Shown: piece by piece, positions 54,927 to 62,419 of the stretch
How the letters are laid out: the number at the start of each line of letters is the position of its first letter
Position numbering within the stretch: the first letter of the stretch is position 1
DNA from: Nocardioides campestrisoli
GTDB taxonomy: Bacteria > Actinomycetota > Actinomycetes > Propionibacteriales > Nocardioidaceae
Assembly (NCBI RefSeq): GCF_013624435.2
Contig: NZ_CP061768.1
Span: 62,001-126,000 of the forward strand
Length of the DNA stretch: 64,000 nt
Reading direction: 5' to 3'
Notes under the pieces: generated by a model
Told to the model about the DNA's origin: nothing
Database searches by the model: none
What the model saw: the letters and a program-made list of their open reading frames with translations, nothing else
Program-made: the position numbers and the translations under genes

Positions 54927-56273
54927 TCAGCAGCGCTTGCGCACCTCGGCCGAGCACGTGTCCTTCCCCCTGCGCCCCAGGACGCGGTCGTGCCCGGGGC
55001 CACCGATGAGCCGGTCGGCGCGCAGGCCGCCCTGCAGCACGTCGTTCCCGGGTCCCCCGAACAGGGCGGAACCCTTGCACTCGTGGCTGGGCCCCAACCG
55101 TCCGAAGTCCTTGACGACCAGCTTGTCGTTGCCCCCGAGGCCCCGCGCCGAGCCGTGGCAGGCAGAGACGGTCAGGAGGTTCGGCCGGTCGGTCCCGGTG
55201 AGCCGGACGCGGTACGAGGTGACGGAGGCGTCCTCGAAGCGGGCCGCGCGGGCCCGGTACGTCGTCTCCTCCGCCGTCTCGCCGCGGAACCTCCCGGACC
55301 GCAGGTCGAGGTCGACCTTGCCGTAGGAGACCCCGGTGGTGGTGATCAGGTCACGACCAGGCCCGCCGTCCAGGACGGTCCCGGGCGTCATCTCGTAGAT
55401 CTCGACGCTGTCGTCGCCCCCGCCGAGGCGGGCGGTGACGCGGACGTCGTACGTGTAGAGGTGCTCGTCGGCGGCGGTGCCGAGGAAGGTCAGGTCGCGG
55501 GACCCGGTCGCCGGGTGGACGACGAAGTCGTCGAAGCCGTCGTAGGCCGCCGTGGTCCGACCGTCCTCGGTGAACCTCCCGGTGCGGTTGTCGAGGGTCG
55601 CCTGCACGCCCGTCGCCTCCAGGAGCAGCGTGTCCCTGCCCCGGCCGCCGCTCACCGAGCCGCCCGCCGTCCGGAACCCCTCGAACTCGAGGCGGTCCTG
55701 GCCGGCGCCGAGGTCGACCCGGTCGCCGTTCGGCTGTCCGGCGGCGCCGCTGTGGAAGAGGTCCTCGCCGGCACCTCCGATCAGCACGTCCGACTCGGCG
55801 TCGATGTGTCCCGACTCTCCGCCGTCCCAGTCGCCGGCGCTGACCGCGTTGCGGGCGGACCCGCCCTCGAAGCGGTCGGAGCCGGCACCCAGCGTGACGA
55901 GCAGGTCCCGCCCCGGGGCCTGCGTGCTGTCCACGACGTCGTCCCCAGGTCCCATGTCGATCTGGAGGCTCTTCGTGATGCTCACGTCGTCGCGGGGAGC
56001 GTCGGCCCGGATGCAGAGCACGTCGTCACCGCCGAAGGTCTCGACGTTCCCCCACCGGACGCGCGTGTACTCGAGCAGCACCACGTCGGGCCCCTCCGTG
56101 CCCTGGACGTTGCGGTCGACCGCGTGGATCGTGACCGGGAGGCCGCGACAGGTCTTGCCCGCCGCTGAGCCGGCAGCGGCGTCCGACGCTGGACCGGCCG
56201 CGGAGCTCGCGGTCGGCGCCAGCAGGGCGACGCCCAGCAGGAGGGCGGTCGTGAAGGCGGGCGTGCGGCGCAT
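54927..56273 (-). CDS. Secreted RTX-like calcium-binding repeat protein
   Basis: A 448-residue exported protein. Signal peptide about 1-25 (FTTALLLGVALLAPTASSAAG). The mature protein contains scattered nonapeptide-like repeats GGxGxDxLxGG: TFGGDDVL, DMGPGDDVVD, TLGAGSDRF, LIGGAGEDLF, DLGAGQDRL, SGGRGRDTL, DGGPGRDLI, FGGPGNDVLQGG and IGGPGHDRV, which form calcium-stacking beta-rolls. It ends with a Cys pair (CSAEVRKRC). Unlike Gram-negative RTX proteins it has a Sec signal and no type I secretion genes nearby. Role probably structural at the surface. Confidence 0.82.
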   Translation of the reverse strand: MRRTPAFTTALLLGVALLAPTASSAAGPASDAAAGSAAGKTCRGLPVTIHAVDRNVQGTEGPDVVLLEYTRVRWGNVETFGGDDVLCIRADAPRDDVSITKSLQIDMGPGDDVVDSTQAPGRDLLVTLGAGSDRFEGGSARNAVSAGDWDGGESGHIDAESDVLIGGAGEDLFHSGAAGQPNGDRVDLGAGQDRLEFEGFRTAGGSVSGGRGRDTLLLEATGVQATLDNRTGRFTEDGRTTAAYDGFDDFVVHPATGSRDLTFLGTAADEHLYTYDVRVTARLGGGDDSVEIYEMTPGTVLDGGPGRDLITTTGVSYGKVDLDLRSGRFRGETAEETTYRARAARFEDASVTSYRVRLTGTDRPNLLTVSACHGSARGLGGNDKLVVKDFGRLGPSHECKGSALFGGPGNDVLQGGLRADRLIGGPGHDRVLGRRGKDTCSAEVRKRC

Positions 56274-56327
56274 GGGTCCCCCGTGGACTGGTCGGCAGCG
56301 AGGCGAGGAGCCTAGCGGTGCTCGGCC

Positions 56328-57602
56328 TCAACCACCCGACGCGACGCGGGGGGCGTCGGGGCCCACCCGCTCGGCCAGCCACGCCTGCCGCTGGGCGTCG
56401 TCGGGGGACAGGGCGTCGGAGATGACGTGCGGGCAGACCCGGCTGAAGTAGTCGGTGACCGGGCCGTCGGACTCGCGCACCAGCATCCCGGCGGCCTCGT
56501 TGTCGATCACCCACGAGCCGATCACCACGTGGTTGCCGTCGAAGACCGGCAGCTCGTTGTAGGCCTGGTAGACCCACCCCTCGACGCCGTACGACCCGGG
56601 CATCACCACGTCCTCCAGGGCGTCGTCGAGGTGGATGCGGATGTTCTCCCCCTCGCGGCCGTGCAGCGGCTTGGCGACCCAGTCGACCAGGTCGCCGGGC
56701 TCGTCGAAGTACGCCGGCAGCAGCAGCCGGTGGCCGGGGTTGCGCTCCCACAGCACCGGCAGCAGCGCCTTGGTGGAGAGCAGGGCCTTCCACGCCGGCT
56801 CGAACCAGCGCACCGGCCGGGTCTCCCGCTGCTCGACGACGTGCCGGCCGAACGGCTCGGCGAGCATCTGCTCCCAGGCGTAGAGCTTGAACGCGTTGCG
56901 CACCCGGTAGTCGTTGACGTCGCGGAACTCGCGCGCGTCGGGATTCCATCCGACCTCCGCCATCGGGTGGGCCAGGGTGGCGAACCCGGCCTGGACGGCG
57001 GTGTCCATCAGGTAGTGGGCGGTCATCTCCATCTCGCCGTCGTCGTAGGCGTCGCCCTCGCCGAGGTCGTAGAAGAAGTGCAGCTCGTTGCCGTCGGTGG
57101 CGCCCGAGGTGCGCAGCCGCTCCCACCCGGCGACGAGCCGCTCGTGCACGCTGTTCCACTGGTCGAGCTCGGGCATCCGGTCCTCGAGCCAGCGCCACTG
57201 CGCGACGCCGGTCTCCACCAGGCCGGTGGGGGTGTCGCCGTTGATCTCCAGCATCTTCACGGTGCCGTCGGCGCCGTAGACGAGGTCGAAGCGCGAGTAG
57301 AGCGAGGGGTCCTGGCGGGCGATCGAGCGGCGTACGACGTCGAGCGAGCCCGGCGGCAGGCCGAGGCGCTGGTCGCTCATCGTCGCGGCCATGTGGCCGG
57401 CGGCGTCGACGCACATCGCCCACAGCTCCTCGGTGGCGGCCTCGAGCATGTCGACCTCGTCGCCGGTCACCTCGTACCAGGCGGACTCGTTCCAGTACGG
57501 CCGCTTGGTGCCGTCGGGCAGCTCGGTGACCGGGAAGACAAGCCCCTGCTCGGTGACGATCCGCTCCCAGTCAGGACGCGGCTTGATCGAGTGGCGCCAC
57601 AT
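56328..57602 (-). CDS. Glutathionylspermidine-synthase-like ATP-grasp amidoligase (YgiC/YjfC-like)
   Basis: A 424-residue ATP-grasp ligase without the amidase half of E. coli Gss, thus like YgiC/YjfC. Motifs: NESAWYEVTGDEVDMLEAATEELW (about 38-61), RFDLVYGADGTVKMLEINGDTPTGLVE (about 101-127) with metal-binding Glu/Asn, KALLPVLWERNPGH, the ATP-grasp Lys loop WVAKPLHGREGENI and IGSWVIDNEAAGM. As actinobacteria lack glutathione and its spermidine conjugate, the substrates are probably another peptide and amine. It overlaps the DUF350 gene by 1 nt (TGATG) and is the last gene of a four-gene operon. Confidence 0.88.
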   Translation of the reverse strand: MWRHSIKPRPDWERIVTEQGLVFPVTELPDGTKRPYWNESAWYEVTGDEVDMLEAATEELWAMCVDAAGHMAATMSDQRLGLPPGSLDVVRRSIARQDPSLYSRFDLVYGADGTVKMLEINGDTPTGLVETGVAQWRWLEDRMPELDQWNSVHERLVAGWERLRTSGATDGNELHFFYDLGEGDAYDDGEMEMTAHYLMDTAVQAGFATLAHPMAEVGWNPDAREFRDVNDYRVRNAFKLYAWEQMLAEPFGRHVVEQRETRPVRWFEPAWKALLSTKALLPVLWERNPGHRLLLPAYFDEPGDLVDWVAKPLHGREGENIRIHLDDALEDVVMPGSYGVEGWVYQAYNELPVFDGNHVVIGSWVIDNEAAGMLVRESDGPVTDYFSRVCPHVISDALSPDDAQRQAWLAERVGPDAPRVASGG

Positions 57603-58060
57603 CAGGCGATGCTGGCGCAGACGATGGCGGCCACGGACAGGGTGGTCGCGCCGGCCAGGTAGGCCAGCGGGCGGACCGGGCCGGGCTCGGTGACGATCTG
57701 GCGCAGGTTGCCCGGGGTGACGGCGTCGATCGCGAAGAGCATGGCGGCGTTGAGGGCGACGCCGAGCAGGCCGAAGGAGACCGTCCACACCAGCGGCCAG
57801 CCGAAGCTGGTGGCGCCGTTGCTCCAGATCGCGGTGAAGAGGACCAGCGCGTTGGAGATCATCCAGGCCGACGCGACCAGCGCGGCGGAGCGGGACTGCA
57901 GGTGCACCGACGCCTTGCCGTCCTCGTCGCTGCCGTGCAGGTGGCTGCCCAGGTGGCCGGGGGTGACCCGGTCGAGCACGTAGTAGGCGACGATCAGGAT
58001 CGCCCCGGAGACCACCGCGTAGACGACGGCGTGGAAGAGGGCGTTGAGCAGGTCGGTCAC
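57602..58060 (-). CDS. DUF350 membrane protein (YjfL-like)
   Basis: A 152-residue membrane protein with four helices, made of two similar halves: FHAVVYAVVSGAILIVAYYVLDRVTPGHLG (about 9-38) and FGLLGVALNAAMLFAIDAVTPGNLRQ (about 96-121); each half ends in D-x-(V/A)TPG(H/N)L, the DUF350 signature. GTG 58060 has AGGAGAA upstream. It lies between a lipoprotein and the ATP-grasp ligase genes, as in the E. coli yjfKLMC region, so it is expected to be the membrane part of the same system. Confidence 0.87.
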   Translation of the reverse strand: MTDLLNALFHAVVYAVVSGAILIVAYYVLDRVTPGHLGSHLHGSDEDGKASVHLQSRSAALVASAWMISNALVLFTAIWSNGATSFGWPLVWTVSFGLLGVALNAAMLFAIDAVTPGNLRQIVTEPGPVRPLAYLAGATTLSVAAIVCASIA

Positions 58061-58112
58061 GGGTTCTCCTGGTCGGGGATCTGGACGGGCACAGGCGCAG
58101 GGGCGGCGAGGG

Positions 58113-58505
58113 TCAGGACGAGAAGCCGCGGGACGAGGTGCCGAACCCGCCCTTGGTGGTCGTGGACTTCACGCTGGAGCCCCCGGTGGTGGGCAGGCCA
58201 CCGCGCTGGACGGTGCCGTTGAGGCCGGAGCCGCGCCAGGTGCCTCCGGTGGCGAGCCCGCCGACGGGTGGCACCCGCGAGCTGGCGCCCAGGTAGTACC
58301 AGAAGAAGCCGGTGCCGACCCCGCTGTAGTCGCGGCTGGTGTCGCAGTTGTCGTCCTCGACCCGCTCCTGGGTGTCGGGGTCGACGCAGACCGCGGCGTA
58401 GTCGGCGGAGGTGGTGGCGCACCCGGTCAGCCCGGACGCGGCGAGCGCGGTGACACCGAGCGCGACGGAGGCCGAGCGCATGCGCCGGCGGGGCGTGGAG
58501 GTCAT
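58113..58505 (-). CDS. Lipoprotein, DUF1190/YgiB-like
   Basis: A 130-residue lipoprotein: basic start MTSTPRRRMRSAS, hydrophobic core VALGVTALAASGLTGC with the lipidated Cys at about 29. The mature part has two Cys blocks (AVCVDPDTQERVEDDNC, about 38-54) and GTGFFWYYLGASSRVPPVG (about 64-82), the latter like the FxWYYLG block of YgiB/YjfM proteins. The tail is Gly/Ser/Thr-rich with GGTWRGSG and ends GFGTSSRGFSS. ATG 58505 overlaps the permease stop by 4 nt. Confidence 0.78.
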   Translation of the reverse strand: MTSTPRRRMRSASVALGVTALAASGLTGCATTSADYAAVCVDPDTQERVEDDNCDTSRDYSGVGTGFFWYYLGASSRVPPVGGLATGGTWRGSGLNGTVQRGGLPTTGGSSVKSTTTKGGFGTSSRGFSS

Positions 58506-59875
58506 CGGTCCTGCTTTCGGGTGGCGCGGGTGGCGCGGGTGGTGCGGCGTACGACGGCCAGGGAGGCCAGGCCGGCGCCCAGGACGACGGCGACGGCGGC
58601 CAGCGAGGTGGCGGAGCTGTCGCGCACGCTCAGGACGAGGGCTGCTCCGAAGGTACCCGCCGCGACCACGGGCAACACCACCCGTCGCACCGGCCGGACG
58701 GCGATCCCGGCGCGGCCGAAGTAGCCGGGGACGGCCGCGCAGGTCAGCGCGTAGTAGCCGGAGACGAGCACGGCGGTGGCGGCGACCGAGTCGGCCAGCA
58801 CGGCGTCGCTGGTGCCGACCAGGACGGCGTACACGCCCGCCGCGAGGGCGGTGAAGACCCAGGTCGCGGTCGCGGGGGAGCCGGTGGCGCTGACCCGGGC
58901 GAGCACCGCCGGCAGGTCGCCGCGCCGGGCCATCGAGAACATCGCCCGCGCCGACGGGAGGATCGTGGTCTGGGCGCTGGCCAGCGCCGAGACCAGCACC
59001 GCCCCCGCGAGCACCGTGCCGCCCCCGGAGCCCATCAGGCTGGTGGCGAAGACGGCCAGCACGTCGTCCTCACCGACCGCGACCAGCCGGTCGACCCCGG
59101 CGTACGAGGTGATCGCCCAGGCGAACCCGGCGTACAGGACGACGAGCACCGCCATCGCGGCGAGCGCCGCGCGGACCGGGGTGCCGGTGGGGTCGTCGGA
59201 CTCCTCGTTGACCGCGAACGAGGAGTCCCAGCCCCAGTAGAGGAAGACCGCGACCAGGAACGCGGCGACCACCGCCTCGGTGGTCAGGGACGGCCCGCCG
59301 GCCGCGCCCTCGACCACTCGGGGCAACGGCTCGACGAGCGCGGCCCGGACCGCGAAGGCGACCAGCAGCAGCGCCTCGACGGTGAACAGCACCACCTGGG
59401 TGCGGGCGGCGAGGGTGATGCCCTTGGCGGCGAGCGCGGCCATCAGCAGCAGCGCCGCGATCCCGGCCGCCGCCTGCGCCGGCCGGGAGTCGGCCAGGCC
59501 GTCGAGCCCCAGCACGGTGTAGGCGTAGATCGCCGCGGCCTGCATCAGGTTGGCCATCACCAGCACGCACGCCGCGATCACCACCCACCCGGCGAGGAAG
59601 CCGACGTGCCGGCCGAACGGCTTGGAGGTCCAGGCGTAGCAGGTGCCGCAGTCGGGCTCGGCGGCGTTGAGCTCGCCGAAGGCGAGGACGACCAGCACCA
59701 CCGGGATCGCCGAGACCGCCAGCAGCAGCGGCGCGCGGTCGCCGACCATCGCGGCGAGCAGGCCGACCGTGACCGCCAGCGAGTACGCCGGAGCGGTGGA
59801 GGCGAGCGAGAAGACGGTGGAGACCCCCAGGCTCACCGAGCGCGGGGCGAGCCCGGGGAGCGTCGGTGCGGCCAC
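58502..59875 (-). CDS. APC-superfamily amino acid or polyamine permease
   Basis: A 457-residue transporter with 12 predicted helices and the APC fold. Signature: GVSTVFSLASTAPAYSLAVTVGLLA (about 17-41) in helix 1 and AFGELNAAEPDCGTCYAWTSKPFGRHVGFLAGW (about 65-97), with FGELxxAEPDCGTCYAW typical of one actinobacterial subgroup. Helix 6 has YWGWDSSFAVNEESDDP. Substrate unknown. Being translationally coupled to the lipoprotein/DUF350/ATP-grasp set, it may import the amine or amino acid that the ligase uses. GTG 59875 is leaderless. Confidence 0.88.
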   Translation of the reverse strand: MAAPTLPGLAPRSVSLGVSTVFSLASTAPAYSLAVTVGLLAAMVGDRAPLLLAVSAIPVVLVVLAFGELNAAEPDCGTCYAWTSKPFGRHVGFLAGWVVIAACVLVMANLMQAAAIYAYTVLGLDGLADSRPAQAAAGIAALLLMAALAAKGITLAARTQVVLFTVEALLLVAFAVRAALVEPLPRVVEGAAGGPSLTTEAVVAAFLVAVFLYWGWDSSFAVNEESDDPTGTPVRAALAAMAVLVVLYAGFAWAITSYAGVDRLVAVGEDDVLAVFATSLMGSGGGTVLAGAVLVSALASAQTTILPSARAMFSMARRGDLPAVLARVSATGSPATATWVFTALAAGVYAVLVGTSDAVLADSVAATAVLVSGYYALTCAAVPGYFGRAGIAVRPVRRVVLPVVAAGTFGAALVLSVRDSSATSLAAVAVVLGAGLASLAVVRRTTRATRATRKQDR

Positions 59876-59881
59876 GGCGTC

Positions 59882-59887
59882 AGGCTA
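59882..59887 (-). promoter_or_regulatory. -10 hexamer TAGCCT of the permease/ATP-grasp operon
   Basis: Reads TAGCCT on the minus strand, 6 nt before GTG 59875. Confidence 0.65.
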
Positions 59888-59966
59888 GCTGGAGCGCGGC
59901 CGTGCCCCCTCCAGGACGAGCCGCACGGCCGGACGGGAAGCCAGAGAGTGGGTAGGTGACGTCGCC

Positions 59967-59972
59967 TACCCT
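59967..59972 (+). promoter_or_regulatory. -10 hexamer TACCCT of the EVE-like gene
   Basis: Ends 6 nt before GTG 59979; divergent from the permease operon promoter, 80 bp apart. Confidence 0.55.
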
Positions 59973-59978
59973 CGGACG

Positions 59979-60434
59979 GTGCCCGCCCGTCCGCCGCTCG
60001 TGCTCACCGAGGAGTCGCTGGGCGCCTGGCTGCTCAAGACCGACCCGCGGGGAACGTCCGTCGCCGACCTGCTGGCCGGCGGGCTTGCCCGAGTCGCCAC
60101 CCGGTGCGTACGCCGCAGCTACCGCACCGACCTGATCGCCCCCGGGCAGCCGGTGCTGCTCTGGGTCAGCGGCGGCGACCGGCGTCATCCCGCCGGCCTC
60201 TACGCCCAGGGCCGGACGACGGGGCCGGCCACGACCGACGACGAGGGGCAGCTCGTCATGCCCCTGGCCCTCGAGGCACTGCCCGAGCCGGTCCTGCGCG
60301 ACGAGCTGCTCGAGCATCCCGAGCTCTCCCGGGCGGAGGTGATCCGGATGCCCGCCGGCAGCAACCCGTCGTACCTCTCCGGCGCCCAGCTCGACGCCTT
60401 GCGGCAGACCTGGCCGCAGGTCACGTTCGGCTGA
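59979..60434 (+). CDS. EVE-like (PUA superfamily) domain protein
   Basis: A 151-residue protein. It starts as EVE domains do, AWLLKTDPRGTSVADLL (about 16-32; compare WLFKSEP in the family), followed by a basic stretch VATRCVRRSYRTDLI, then the core VLLWVSGGDRRHPAGLYAQGRTTGPA (about 59-84). EVE/PUA-like domains read modified bases in DNA or RNA. It is a short stand-alone form, with a divergent relation to classic EVE proteins, so the call is moderate. Confidence 0.65.
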   Translation: MPARPPLVLTEESLGAWLLKTDPRGTSVADLLAGGLARVATRCVRRSYRTDLIAPGQPVLLWVSGGDRRHPAGLYAQGRTTGPATTDDEGQLVMPLALEALPEPVLRDELLEHPELSRAEVIRMPAGSNPSYLSGAQLDALRQTWPQVTFG

Positions 60435-60598
60435 CCCGCCTCACGCGCGTCGGTACACCAGGTGGGTGACGTGCGGCGTCGTCGGAGGTCGGGGGCGCCA
60501 TCCCCCGGACCGGGGTCGGACCAGGGATCATCCCGATGGTCGGGCAGTCGCCACCACGGCAGGCTGGAAGCACCAACCGAACCGACGGAGGAACCGAC

Positions 60599-60856
60599 AT
60601 GGACGAGATCCGCACCGCCTTTGCCCGCTGGGGCCTGATCCGGTCGAGCGACCAGGGGATCCTGGGCGGGGTCTGTGCCGGCGTCGGCCGTCGACTCGGG
60701 CTCACTCCCTGGGTCGCCCGGCTGCTCTTCGTGCTGCTGCTGATGGTCCTGCCCGGCAGCCAGTTCCTCATCTACCCGGTGCTGTGGGTCGTGATGCCGA
60801 CCGAGGAGACCGCCGCGCGGCTCTACCCGTCCGCCAGGCCTACAGTCGGCCTGTGA
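60599..60856 (+). CDS. PspC-domain small membrane protein
   Basis: An 85-residue protein. The PspC core GILGGVCAGVGRRLGLTPWVARLLFVLLLML-like stretch (about 20-50) and YPVLWVVMPTEE (about 61-72) are clear, giving two membrane helices. PspC proteins take part in envelope stress responses. ATG 60599 has a strong Shine-Dalgarno ACGGAGGAA 6 nt upstream. The 3' end overlaps the convergent sulP gene by 17 nt. Confidence 0.88.
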   Translation: MDEIRTAFARWGLIRSSDQGILGGVCAGVGRRLGLTPWVARLLFVLLLMVLPGSQFLIYPVLWVVMPTEETAARLYPSARPTVGL

Positions 60857-62330
60857 GCCGACCGTGCCGGGCGGCGCTGGCCCCGGCCAGCCCGGTGATC
60901 TGCACCTGCTTGCCCCGCCGCTCGTACTTCGTGGTGATGGCGTCCAGCGCGGCCACGGTGGAGGCGTCCCAGACGTGCGCGGCGGAGAGGTCGACGACCA
61001 CCCGCTCGGGGTCCTCGGCGTAGTCGAACTGGGTGTAGAGGTCGTTGCTGGAGGCGAAGAAGAGCTCGCCGGTGACCCGGTAGACCGCGACCGGCCCGTG
61101 CTCGTCCTCGACCACGGTGCGGTGGGTCTCGGTCAGGTGCGCCACTCGCCGGGCGAAGAGGGTCATCGCCACCAGCACCCCGACCCCGACGCCGATCGCG
61201 AGGTTGTGGCTCCACACCGTGACCACGACCGTGGAGACCATCACCAGGGTCTCCGAGAGCGGCATCCGGCGCAGGGTGGCGGGGCGGACGCTGTGCCAGT
61301 CGAACGATCCCACCGCGACCATGATCATCACCGCGACCAGGGCCGCCATCGGGATCATCGCCACGACGTCGCCGAGGCCGACGACCAGGACGAGCAGGAA
61401 GAAGCCGGCGAGGAAGGTCGAGATCCGGGTCCGGGCGCCGGACGCCTTCACGTTGATCATCGTCTGGCCGATCATCGCGCAGCCCCCCATCCCGCCGAAG
61501 AGGCCGGTGATCAGGTTGGCGCCGCCCTGGCCCCAGGCCTCCCGGGTCTTGTTCGACCCGGTGTCGGTCACGTCGTCGACGAGCTTGGCGGTGAGCAGCG
61601 ACTCCAGCAGGCCCACCAGCGCCATCGCCAGGGCGTACGGCGCGATGATCTCCAGGGTCTCCAGCGTGAGCGGGACGTCGGGGACGAAGAGCGACGGCAG
61701 GCTGTCGGGCAGCTCGCCCTCGTCGCCCACGTCCGGGACGCGGACCCCCGCCAGCACGGTGAACGCGGTGAGGAGCGCGATGGCGACCAGCGGCGCCGGG
61801 ACCGCCGTGGTGAGCCGGGGGAGACCCACGATCACGGCGATGCCGACCGCGACCATCGGGTAGACCGGCCACGGCACGTCGACCAGGTGCGGCAGCTGCG
61901 CGACGAGGATGAGGATCGCCAGGGCGTTGACGAAGCCCACCATCACCTGGCGGGGGATGAACCGCATCAGCCTCGCCACCCCGGCCACCGCGAACCCGAT
62001 CTGGAGCAGGCCGCCGAGCAGGACGGTGGCGATCAGGTAGTCCAGGCCGTGGTCGCGCATCACCGGCGCGATCACCAGGGCGACCGCCCCGGTGGCCGCC
62101 GAGATCATCGCCGGCCGTCCGCCGAGGAAGGCGATCGAGATCGCCATCGTGACCGAGGCGAAGAGCCCCACCCGCGGGTCGACGCCGGCGATGATCGAGA
62201 ACGAGATCGCCTCGGGGATCAGCGCCAGCGCCACCACCAGCCCGCCGAGCGCCTCGGTACGCAGCAGCCGCGGGGAGGCCAAGGCGGACCGGACGGTGAC
62301 CTCGGCCGTGGGGGACAAGGTGGTGCTCAC
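60840..62330 (-). CDS. SulP-family anion transporter with C-terminal STAS domain
   Basis: A 496-residue transporter. Helices begin at LGGLVVALALIPEAISFSIIAGVDPRVGLFAS (about 28-59, the SulP signature), GGRPAMISAATGAVALVIAPVM follows, and the family helices run to about 370; the STAS domain covers about 395-485 (VYRVTGELFFASSNDLYTQF, VVDLSAAHVWDASTVAALDAI). Substrates in the family are sulfate, bicarbonate or carboxylates. GTG 62330 has GGAG 5 nt upstream; a GTG at 62345 would give five extra residues. No sulfate assimilation genes are adjacent. Confidence 0.92.
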   Translation of the reverse strand: MSTTLSPTAEVTVRSALASPRLLRTEALGGLVVALALIPEAISFSIIAGVDPRVGLFASVTMAISIAFLGGRPAMISAATGAVALVIAPVMRDHGLDYLIATVLLGGLLQIGFAVAGVARLMRFIPRQVMVGFVNALAILILVAQLPHLVDVPWPVYPMVAVGIAVIVGLPRLTTAVPAPLVAIALLTAFTVLAGVRVPDVGDEGELPDSLPSLFVPDVPLTLETLEIIAPYALAMALVGLLESLLTAKLVDDVTDTGSNKTREAWGQGGANLITGLFGGMGGCAMIGQTMINVKASGARTRISTFLAGFFLLVLVVGLGDVVAMIPMAALVAVMIMVAVGSFDWHSVRPATLRRMPLSETLVMVSTVVVTVWSHNLAIGVGVGVLVAMTLFARRVAHLTETHRTVVEDEHGPVAVYRVTGELFFASSNDLYTQFDYAEDPERVVVDLSAAHVWDASTVAALDAITTKYERRGKQVQITGLAGASAARHGRLTGRL

Positions 62331-62419
62331 GAGTACTCCGTTCACGGCAGGGCGGACGCCCGGCCGGGAGCGTACTCCTCCGTCTCGGCAGGCTCAGAAT
62401 CCGCCAGAACGAGCCCGGG

